Position numbers and translations under genes: made by a program. A stretch of DNA of 20,619 nt, taken from positions 1 through 20,619 of the forward strand of contig DEAA01000018.1 of assembly GCA_002346545.1 (NCBI GenBank), in the 5' to 3' direction. The notes beneath the pieces are model-generated. The model was given only the letters and a program-made list of their open reading frames with translations. It did no database searches and had not been told where the DNA came from. Shown here piece after piece: positions 8,533 through 15,139 of the stretch (the first letter of the stretch is position 1; every line of letters begins with the position of its first letter). Source of the DNA: Acidobacteria bacterium UBA2994. GTDB taxonomy: Bacteria > Acidobacteriota > Vicinamibacteria > Vicinamibacterales > UBA8438.

Positions 8533-9565
8533 CCTGGGCCAGTTCCTCCATCCGCGACCCGGCCAGGATGTTCTCCATACCGTAGTTACCCTCATGACAG
8601 GCGTACTCGTAGAGTGGGAGATCGCCCTTCGCCCACGGAGAAGATCCGGTCCACGGCGTGATCCACGTATGCGGGTCGGCCACAGTGAACTGGTAATCCA
8701 GCACATCCGGTGCAACGCGGGTGAACCGCTCCACCACCGTGTGCTGGCCGCTTAGATCCCAATTTGTCCCGCCCTGCGGCCCGCCCCCCGGACTGAACAG
8801 GTAGGCTCGGTCCCCGAACCCGGAAGTCTTCACCACGAGGGTGTCGCCTTCCCAGTGTCCGCGCGAATGTCCGCCGAACTGATCAATGCCGTGGACCCGC
8901 GGCCGATCGTCCAAAAAGATGAACCGCACATCGTGGATGTGCTCCTGCACAATGGCGATGACGTCCTCGGTCTGCACAAGCTGGTAGTTGTTGTTGTAGG
9001 CCGTAGGCAACGATGGCACCCCGCGGTACCAGATGCACCGGTCGCCATAATCGAACTGGGCGTAGGACTCGGCCGGCACGGCACCCTCGCGAATGTCCTT
9101 AATCCGCTGCCGCTCCCGCGACGTCACGTGGCGCTCGTACGCTGGGGTCAACGCCGGCAACCGCCCGTTCGGCGGATCGACCACCAGCGATGTCCGGCGG
9201 GTCGGCACCACGGTGGTACCCCGATCGAGCCAGAAGCTGTTATAGCCGCCGACGTTACCACCTACCGGCAACGGCTCGGTCCGGACCTCGCTCGGGGCGT
9301 TCGCACGCGCGTTGGCCTCGACGACACGCTGCTCAACCGCAGCCGCTTCCTCCTCGGTAAGGTACTCCTTGTCGGCCTGCTCCTCGGGTCGCTGCAACGG
9401 AGTCACGGTGGAACTGTTCCACACCCCCCCGATATCGGGTGTCCCCCAGGCCGTCCGGGGCGCCGCATACCCCTCTATCTGCGCCGCGACCGGCTCCGCC
9501 GCCAGCGCGAGGCCGAGCACCATCGCGCCGAGGCTCCATCTCATGTGCCGTCCACTCATTGCCAT
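8522..9565 (-). CDS. Secreted CHEGNY-family protein of unknown function, paralogue 1
   Basis: 347 aa, Sec signal with hydrophobic core 10-28 (AAEPVAAQ). The start at 9563-9565 follows AGGAGAGG by five bases. I recognise the sequence as a recurrent uncharacterised secreted family of Acidobacteriota-type genomes, but I know of no biochemical role. Diagnostic blocks in order: AWGTPDIGGVW (39-49), TPLQRP (55-60), DPPNGRLP (130-137), GDRC (174-177), HWEGDTLVV (237-245), FTRV (281-284) and YACHEGNYGM (321-330). The mature protein has just two cysteines, Cys177 and Cys323, both conserved in the second paralogue at 16651-17661, so a disulfide is likely. It lies between the DUF418 gene (15-base gap) and the amidase (11-base overlap), so it is cotranscribed with the oxidative enzymes. 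Confidence 0.82.
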   Translation of the reverse strand: MAMSGRHMRWSLGAMVLGLALAAEPVAAQIEGYAAPRTAWGTPDIGGVWNSSTVTPLQRPEEQADKEYLTEEEAAAVEQRVVEANARANAPSEVRTEPLPVGGNVGGYNSFWLDRGTTVVPTRRTSLVVDPPNGRLPALTPAYERHVTSRERQRIKDIREGAVPAESYAQFDYGDRCIWYRGVPSLPTAYNNNYQLVQTEDVIAIVQEHIHDVRFIFLDDRPRVHGIDQFGGHSRGHWEGDTLVVKTSGFGDRAYLFSPGGGPQGGTNWDLSGQHTVVERFTRVAPDVLDYQFTVADPHTWITPWTGSSPWAKGDLPLYEYACHEGNYGMENILAGSRMEELAQGGQ

Positions 9566-9580
9566 ATTGCCCTCTCCTGT

Positions 9581-10804
9581 CTACGGCATACGCCCGTAGG
9601 TCAATGTACGCCACAACCATTCCACCGGACCGTACCGGTAGCGGGCCAGCCACCTGGGACTGAGCCAGAGCTGGAACAGCCAGATCGCCACAACCACCGG
9701 ATAGAGCTCCCAGCGCTCGAGCTGCCCCACCAGGCCCAGGCCCGCTCCGGTGAAGACCACCATGCAGATAAACGAGTGCATGAGGTAGTTCGTGAGTGCC
9801 ATCCGCCCTACGGCGGCCAGCGCCCTTCGGAGCCGCGGAAGCATCTCAGACTGACACACCAGCATCACGACCGACAGATAGCCCAAGCCCATTCCCAGTC
9901 GACCCAACTGATAGGTCGGCACAAAGATGGCGATCGTTGAGAGCACGCTGTAGTCGTTGCTAAGCGAGTACCAGAGTTCACCAAGGTTGACCGCTAGGCC
10001 TACCGAAAACCCGATCGCGGCGGTGCGCACGTACCACGCGCGAGACATCTGCCCCTGCATCGCCCCAATCTTGAACAGGGCCATGCCGAGCAACATCATC
10101 GCCCAGGCGTCGATAACAAACAGTGCGCCGCCGAAGCCCAGGAACGTCTTCCGCACGTAGGCCGCTGTCCAGTCAAATGCGCTCGCGTAGGTCCCACTGC
10201 GAGCGGCTAATTCGTCCTCGTAGGCCTCAGGACTCGGAGAGAACTCGGCCTCGACCGCCGCAAACTCAGGATTGTCAGGCACTGCCTGAATGGCGGCCTG
10301 CATCCCCATGAACATAGAGGCCATCAACAAAATGGCACCCGCCGAGAGCCCGACCAGCCGGCTGGGTCTCCAATTCCGCATGAAGAACAGAGTCGTCGCC
10401 GCCACCGCGTAGACCATGAGGATGTCCCCGGTCCACAGGAGAATAAGGGCGTTAACGGCGCCGAACATGAACAGCCAGAACGTGCGCCGGTAGTGCAGGA
10501 TGCCCGCCCGCTCACGCCCCGTCGTGAACAGCACCATTCCCGCGCCAAACAGCATCGAGAACAGACAGCGCATGGCGCCCTCGAACAGGACACTGATCGC
10601 TCCCCAGGTGCCTCGATTCAACCACTCATCGGTCGGGCTCTCTCCCAGCGGCACCAATGGATTGAAGTAGCCTGCGCTGTGGAGACCGAAGCCCGTGATG
10701 TTGAGCAGCAGAATGCCCAGCAGCGCGAACCCGCGCAGGACATCCAGGGACTGGATGCGTTCCCCGGTTGCGACCGGGGCCGGAGCAGTCGGTGTGTCGA
10801 TCAT
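9581..10804 (-). CDS. DUF418 family multi-spanning inner-membrane protein
   Basis: 407 aa. The N-terminal block IQSLDVLRGFALLGIL (18-32) is the signature of DUF418/acyltransferase-like membrane proteins. Hydrophobic spans near 21-42, 67-93, 106-142, 148-168, 221-245, 260-277, 303-317, 335-358 and 366-382 give about nine or ten membrane segments. GRMALTNYLMHS (333-344) is the other family block, in the C-terminal DUF418 domain. A soluble loop at about 172-215 is acidic. The family's biochemical role is not established; transport of small molecules or acyl transfer have been guessed. The start ATG at 10802-10804 lies 3 bases after the stop of the SnoaL-like gene, so translation is probably coupled. 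Confidence 0.88.
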   Translation of the reverse strand: MIDTPTAPAPVATGERIQSLDVLRGFALLGILLLNITGFGLHSAGYFNPLVPLGESPTDEWLNRGTWGAISVLFEGAMRCLFSMLFGAGMVLFTTGRERAGILHYRRTFWLFMFGAVNALILLWTGDILMVYAVAATTLFFMRNWRPSRLVGLSAGAILLMASMFMGMQAAIQAVPDNPEFAAVEAEFSPSPEAYEDELAARSGTYASAFDWTAAYVRKTFLGFGGALFVIDAWAMMLLGMALFKIGAMQGQMSRAWYVRTAAIGFSVGLAVNLGELWYSLSNDYSVLSTIAIFVPTYQLGRLGMGLGYLSVVMLVCQSEMLPRLRRALAAVGRMALTNYLMHSFICMVVFTGAGLGLVGQLERWELYPVVVAIWLFQLWLSPRWLARYRYGPVEWLWRTLTYGRMP

Positions 10805-10807
10805 CCG

Positions 10808-11308
10808 CTAGTCGCGGGGCGCGTCACGGTTGATCGTCCGCTTCTGAATCTTCCAGCCGTCGGCAGTCTTCACGAAGTCATCGGCGTAGTTGCCCGTGAA
10901 CCGGATCGTGGCGGGTCCAGTGGTGACATCGAGCAACACGTAGTACGCCACACCCGTGGCGCCTTGCGCTGTCGGCGTAATCAACTGACTCCCCGTCCGA
11001 TGCCGGAGGCCGGAATCTCCCGTCCGACCATCCCGATACCGATCTTCACGTTCCTTCCGGAGCGCAGCCATGCCCGTAATGCTGCTACCGTCGGCCCGCA
11101 CGATCGTCGCGTCATCCGAGAAGGCAGAGAGAAATAGCGCCGGATCCTGAAAATCACTGCCCTGGTTGTAGCGCGCGTAGAGATTCATGATCTCGGCATA
11201 GTCGGTGCCGGTCAGCGGCGCGATGCTGCTCCCCTGTGCACCCCACAGCCAGGCCACTCCGGTCGTCATGAGGATAGCCACGGCCCCCAGCGTCTTCATC
11301 TTCGACAT
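10808..11308 (-). CDS. Exported SnoaL-like (NTF2-fold) small protein
   Basis: 166 aa from ATG 11306-11308, six bases after AGGAGG; a GTG directly before it (11309-11311) is too close to the ribosome site to be preferred. An N-terminal hydrophobic stretch (7-24, ending GAQG) is a signal peptide. Residues about 36-160 fit the SnoaL-like/NTF2 fold: DYAEIMNLYARYNQG is the first helix, FLSAFSDDATI the following strand, and GNYADDFVKTADGWKI the typical C-terminal strands. Members are cyclases, isomerases, dehydratases or non-catalytic pocket proteins, so the role remains open. It sits between the second PQQ dehydrogenase and the DUF418 gene with gaps of 17 and 3 bases. Confidence 0.85.
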   Translation of the reverse strand: MSKMKTLGAVAILMTTGVAWLWGAQGSSIAPLTGTDYAEIMNLYARYNQGSDFQDPALFLSAFSDDATIVRADGSSITGMAALRKEREDRYRDGRTGDSGLRHRTGSQLITPTAQGATGVAYYVLLDVTTGPATIRFTGNYADDFVKTADGWKIQKRTINRDAPRD

Positions 11309-11325
11309 CACTCTCCTCCTGTCGA

Positions 11326-13056
11326 CTACGGCAAGGCAAATACGAACAAGCTGTTGTTTGTGCTGGGACGGATCTCCGGCGTCAGGTTATTGAATCGGGC
11401 CGTCCCGGTGCTGACGGCCACATACTGCACACCGTCGACCCCGTAGGTGATCGGATAACCACTGACGGACGACCCCAGGTTGATCTCCCACAGTACGGCG
11501 CCGGTGATGTGATCCAGCGCGCGAAACCGCCCATTCGTGTCGCCGCCGAACACCAGCCCCCCTCCCGTTGCGACGAGCGACATCGTGGCCGCTCGCTGCT
11601 CGTAGGTCCATCGCGTCACCCCAGTCTCGACCGAGATCGCCTGCACCATGCCGACATTCTCAGTTCCCGGCGCGATCTCCGGTCGCCAGGCCAGAGCATA
11701 AATATGCGTGCTGTCTGGCCCTTCCGCCACCATCCGAGCACAGACATTACGCAGCGGGAAGTACATCGTGTTGGTCAGCGGACTGTAGGCGCCCGCCTCC
11801 CAATCCTTGCCCCCGCTCGCGTGCGGACAGGTCAAAACTGCCTGCCCCTCACTGCTGAAGACGAGTTCCGAGTTTTCGGTCACGTCGCCAGTCGCGCCAT
11901 CGATGTCGCTGATGACGTTCTGCACGATGGTGGGGGTCGCCCAGAGAAATTCACCCGTCTCCAGGTCCAGCGTATAGACCACGCCCGTCTTGCCCGGGAT
12001 GCCCGTCACGACCCGTCGGCGCTCGCCAGGCTGCAGGCGCGGATTAATCCAATCCACTGCGCTCGGATCCGGATTAATCGCGGTCTCGACCAGGAGCCGT
12101 TCGAACGGGTGATCCAGATCCCAATGGTCGTTCAGATGCTGGTAATACCAGATGATCTCCCCTGTATCTGCATCGAGCGCCAGCGTGGAGTTGTGATAGA
12201 GGTGCGCGTTGTTTACGCCACCGAGAAGGAACTTTGGCGCGGGCGAGGTCACCGACGTCCCGATGAGGATGAGATTCAACTCGGGGTCGAAGCTCGGCAC
12301 CATCCAGGTGCCGACGTGCTTGCGCTCTTCATCGGGCACCCCACCCCAAGTCTCATCGCCAGGCTCCCCGGGTCGGGGGATGGTGCGCCGCCGCCAGAGT
12401 TCTTCCCCGGTCAAGGCGTCATGTGCCGTGATCACACACGCGTCCGGCCCACCGGCCGGCATGCAACTGCGCCCAGAAATCACCTTGCCGTTAGCGATGA
12501 TCGGCCCCGAGCTCTGCGTCGCCGGGTGCGTCTGATAATCGAGCACCTCGGTTTCCCAGACCAGCTCCCCGGTGGCCGCGTCAAGAGCGAAAACATGGTC
12601 GTCGGCACTCGTATCGATGATCAGGTGCTCGTAGATGGCAAGATTGCGGTTGTTCTCCCAGAGGGAATTGAAGACGTAGTCGCCGATGTCGTCCGGCACC
12701 TCCCGCCGATACTCCCAGAGCAGGTCGCCGGAGACGGCGTCGATGGCCTGAATGACGTCGGCCGGGTTCGGCATGTACATCACGCCGTCATACACCAAGG
12801 GCGTGCCCTGCTGGCGCCCCGCGGTCATCCCCCGAGACCACACCAACCGGAGGTCGGCTACGTTGTCAGCGTCGATCTGGTCGAGCGGACTGAACCCCCA
12901 CCCGTCCAGCGTGCGCCGCCACATCAACCAATCGTCTGGCGACGGCGCCTGTAGCATGGCGTCGGTTACCGGTGGACGTGGCTCTGATTGGGCGACGGCT
13001 AGACTGGTGCAGCAAAGCCCGGCCAGCACACCCAGCGCCCGCATCATGTGCAGCAT
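11326..13056 (-). CDS. Divergent PQQ-type dehydrogenase with Asp at the lanthanide position
   Basis: 576 aa with a Sec signal (about 5-22, AVAQ). It is a quinoprotein propeller with repeated TGE-W blade motifs (for example DAATGELVWE around 159-168 and DADTGEIIWYYQ around 295-306). The catalytic segment reads HWDLD (311-315): Asp313 as base, with Asp315 two residues on, the pattern of lanthanide-using XoxF/PedH enzymes. Other canonical positions differ from the second PQQ enzyme in this cluster: the Cys-Cys pair is replaced by ENNRNLA, GTGN by GTSV (266-269), and the Glu ligand region carries CMPAGGPDAC (198-207). Alcohol oxidation is therefore likely but the metal site is unusual. GGAGGGAG precedes ATG 13054-13056. 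It lies between the MBL and SnoaL-like genes. Confidence 0.85.
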   Translation of the reverse strand: MLHMMRALGVLAGLCCTSLAVAQSEPRPPVTDAMLQAPSPDDWLMWRRTLDGWGFSPLDQIDADNVADLRLVWSRGMTAGRQQGTPLVYDGVMYMPNPADVIQAIDAVSGDLLWEYRREVPDDIGDYVFNSLWENNRNLAIYEHLIIDTSADDHVFALDAATGELVWETEVLDYQTHPATQSSGPIIANGKVISGRSCMPAGGPDACVITAHDALTGEELWRRRTIPRPGEPGDETWGGVPDEERKHVGTWMVPSFDPELNLILIGTSVTSPAPKFLLGGVNNAHLYHNSTLALDADTGEIIWYYQHLNDHWDLDHPFERLLVETAINPDPSAVDWINPRLQPGERRRVVTGIPGKTGVVYTLDLETGEFLWATPTIVQNVISDIDGATGDVTENSELVFSSEGQAVLTCPHASGGKDWEAGAYSPLTNTMYFPLRNVCARMVAEGPDSTHIYALAWRPEIAPGTENVGMVQAISVETGVTRWTYEQRAATMSLVATGGGLVFGGDTNGRFRALDHITGAVLWEINLGSSVSGYPITYGVDGVQYVAVSTGTARFNNLTPEIRPSTNNSLFVFALP

Positions 13057-13084
13057 GCCAGCTCCCTCCGGGCGTTGCCCGGTG

Positions 13085-13984
13085 TCAGCGCGCCGCTTCT
13101 TCGAACATCAGGCGCACGAAGTTGGTCGCGAATGGTTCGGCGAAGCCGAAGTCGTTGAGATGTTCCGGTAGGGCGAACTCGGCGGTCACCTCTTCCGGGG
13201 TCTTCCCCGCCTCGCGGCCCGCCAGGATGTGCTCCTCGAGTCGGGCATGGAACTCGGCGTAGCGCACGAGGTCGTTCCAGGGATAGGCCTGCACGTGACC
13301 AGAGATCACTGTGTCGACATTCTCTAGGCCGGCCACGGCGCGGGCAATCGTCTCGTCGTACTCGATCGCGCTGCCGCCATTCTCAATGTCGATAAAGGGG
13401 ACCCCTTTCGCGCCGAAGAGGTCGCCTCCCATCGCCACCTGGATATCCGGGAAGACGATCCAAGCGTCACCGTCGGTGTGCCCAGGACCGAAGTAGTACA
13501 GGTCGATCCGATCGTTCCCCACCATCAGGTTCTCCGTGTCGCTGAAGGTGACGTTCGGCAGGTATTGCGCGTCGGCGCCCCGAAACGCTTCGCAGTTAGT
13601 CACGGGCGCACAGCTGTCCTTCGTGAGGCTGCGACGGGCGTTCTCGTGGGTAACGATTCGCTCGACCGCCCCGAACTCGCCGTTACTCCCCGTATGGTCG
13701 AAGTGGGTGTGAGTGTTGATGATCATGGCGACCGGTTTGTCGGTCACCGTGCGGAGCTGTTCAAGGATGGCCTCGCCCTGACCGGCGACCTTCGTGTCGA
13801 CCATGACGACACCGCCATCGGCGATGTAGAACAGAGTATTCCCGCACATGCAGCCACCGTTCAAAACATAGAGCTTGTCGTCGAGCTGATCGAGCTGCAT
13901 CGGCGGAGCCTGTGGACGCGCGGCAACCACCGTGCACAGGGCGCCTGCGGCCAACAGGCCGGTTAGAACGGACGCTCTCAACAT
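13085..13984 (-). CDS. Secreted MBL-fold metallohydrolase (299 aa)
   Basis: Sec signal at 1-23. The MBL fold carries the full ligand set: THTHFDH at 91-97, His169 in GPGHTDGD, Asp188 in GGDLFG, and His230 in ISGHVQ. The size and the HTHFDHTGSN block fit class-B-like secreted hydrolases such as those related to quinoprotein-relay SoxH or lactonase groups; substrate cannot be assigned. Odd: two cysteines in the GGCMCGN loop (Cys45, Cys47) near the start of the fold, plus Cys125 and Cys131, giving four cysteines in the mature protein. ATG 13982-13984 follows GGGGAGAG by five bases. It is the second gene of the nine-gene unit, 30 bases after the lipoprotein gene and 28 before the PQQ gene. Confidence 0.88.
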   Translation of the reverse strand: MLRASVLTGLLAAGALCTVVAARPQAPPMQLDQLDDKLYVLNGGCMCGNTLFYIADGGVVMVDTKVAGQGEAILEQLRTVTDKPVAMIINTHTHFDHTGSNGEFGAVERIVTHENARRSLTKDSCAPVTNCEAFRGADAQYLPNVTFSDTENLMVGNDRIDLYYFGPGHTDGDAWIVFPDIQVAMGGDLFGAKGVPFIDIENGGSAIEYDETIARAVAGLENVDTVISGHVQAYPWNDLVRYAEFHARLEEHILAGREAGKTPEEVTAEFALPEHLNDFGFAEPFATNFVRLMFEEAAR

Positions 13985-14014
13985 GAAGACTCTCCCCGAC
14001 TGCGACCCACCGGC

Positions 14015-14974
14015 CTACGGCGCGGACGTCGGCGCGTGCACCAGATAGCTCACCCCACTGCGGTTGAGCCATACACGCACGTAATCACCACCCTGCAGCT
14101 GATCGACATGGGCCTGGTTACGCGGATACCACCCGTCGGTGACCTCGTCCATCTCAGCGTCGGGCACCGACGCCGCCATGCCTCGCCCTGCGACTGAACC
14201 GTCCCCGTCACTGACGAACTCGAGCCACGCCGACGACCCCGGCTCGAGACCGGGCGCCGGGGCTGCGGTCTGGCTACTCACCCGAACCGTGTACGCGCCC
14301 GCCGCGAGCATCTGCCCGTTTACATAGACCGACCGCGGAATGTCGATGCTGCCATTCATCGCACGGGTCACGAGCTCTTCCGCCGCCGCCAGTTCCGCGG
14401 CCGCTATCGCCGCAATTGTGGCGGCCAAGTCGGACGTCACACCGTTGGCGGCGCGCACCGCATCGCTCGCCTCTCGATGCGCGTCCTGAAGATCATTGGC
14501 GCCGAGAGCCGCGTTGGCGGCCGACACCGACGCCTCCGCCCCAGCCACGCTCTCCAGTAGCGGCGCAGCGGCCTCTTCATCCAGGCCTGCGATCCCGCCA
14601 CGCGCCTCGGCAATAGTGCCCTCAGCGTCGCCAATCATGCCAGTGGCCTCACCACGGAGCCGATCCATCTCAGCGGACGCCGCCGCCGTCACCGCGGTAG
14701 CCGACGCCTCCGCCTCACCCGCCAACTCGGTCGCGCGCGCGTAATCGCGCGACAGCGCGAACGCCTGCTCCTGAGTCGCCATCTCGGCATCCATCCGGCC
14801 CACGGCCGCCTGCGCATCAGCCAAGGCGCTCGCGGCATACTGCGAACCCTCGGATTCGACCGCAGCCACGCTGGCCCGGGCGGCCTCGATGATGTCGGTG
14901 GGGGGCTCCGCGCATCCGGCGATCGCTACCGCCGAGAGTAATAGGAACATCCGCAGTGAGATGCCTCTCTTCAT
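14015..14974 (-). CDS. Ala-rich helical lipoprotein with C-terminal beta domain
   Basis: 319 aa. The signal ends in a strong lipobox AIAGC (Cys21). Residues about 25-215 are Ala/Glu-rich heptad-like helix resembling DUF4398-type periplasmic lipoproteins; a probable long coiled coil. Residues about 216-319 form a separate beta-type domain starting at SVYVNGQMLAAGAYTVRV, a pattern seen in small exported proteins of Acidobacteriota. A scaffold or envelope-attachment role is inferred from shape only. The gene heads the nine-gene unit: a perfect TATAAT box lies 66 bases upstream of ATG 14972-14974, and GGAGGAG sits about seven bases from the start. Confidence 0.8.
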   Translation of the reverse strand: MKRGISLRMFLLLSAVAIAGCAEPPTDIIEAARASVAAVESEGSQYAASALADAQAAVGRMDAEMATQEQAFALSRDYARATELAGEAEASATAVTAAASAEMDRLRGEATGMIGDAEGTIAEARGGIAGLDEEAAAPLLESVAGAEASVSAANAALGANDLQDAHREASDAVRAANGVTSDLAATIAAIAAAELAAAEELVTRAMNGSIDIPRSVYVNGQMLAAGAYTVRVSSQTAAPAPGLEPGSSAWLEFVSDGDGSVAGRGMAASVPDAEMDEVTDGWYPRNQAHVDQLQGGDYVRVWLNRSGVSYLVHAPTSAP

Positions 14975-15038
14975 GACCGATCTCCTCCAGCTTGTCGACC
15001 CACCTCGGGCTCCGGCCCTAAGTGTCTGTCAGTGGGGC

Positions 15039-15048
15039 GATTATACCG
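15039..15048 (-). promoter_or_regulatory. Promoter -10 element (CGGTATAATC copy 2)
   Basis: On the minus strand, CGGTATAATC with TATAAT at 15040-15045. CTGGCA (15064-15069, minus strand) at an 18-base spacing matches four of six -35 consensus bases. Predicted transcription start is near 15033, with a leader of about 59 bases containing a small GGGC/GCCC stem (around 15007-15018) and a GGAGGAG ribosome site. It would drive the nine-gene unit. Confidence 0.65.
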
Positions 15049-15086
15049 ATCTGCCCCGACCCTTGCCAGTCTCGAGGCAACGATGG

Positions 15087-15115
15087 TTGACATCGGCGCC
15101 TCCAGAGCCCAGCAT
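15087..15115 (+). promoter_or_regulatory. Possible plus-strand promoter for the amidohydrolase
   Basis: TTGACA at 15087-15092 is a perfect -35 hexamer; 17 bases on, CAGCAT (15110-15115) is a weak -10 matching three of six bases. Transcription would start around 15122, leaving about 18 bases before ATG 15140. The weak -10 makes this tentative. Confidence 0.3.
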
Positions 15116-15139
15116 CAGCCTCGGGCCGGAAGCCTGCAG

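Noticed and set aside
8533..8715. Upstream extension of the amidase to 8715
   Set aside because: The added 61 residues are a frame-shifted reading of the CHEGNY gene; the signal sequence begins only after GTG 8532.
11509..12954. Long plus-strand open frame (481 codons) opposite the PQQ gene
   Set aside because: It is antisense to a well-supported quinoprotein, rich in Arg, His and Pro as GC-rich shadow frames are, and matches no family. Other long plus-strand frames (8855-9940, 1690-2292, 5594-6328) were rejected for the same reason.
15007..15018. Riboswitch or attenuator in the leader of the nine-gene unit
   Set aside because: Only a 4-bp GGGC/GCCC stem is seen in about 59 bases; too little structure for a known riboswitch class.
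15032..15139. Amidohydrolase start at 15032 or 15083
   Set aside because: It places 18-36 unrelated residues before the twin-arginine motif and overlaps the putative promoter; ATG 15140 puts the signal at the N-terminus.
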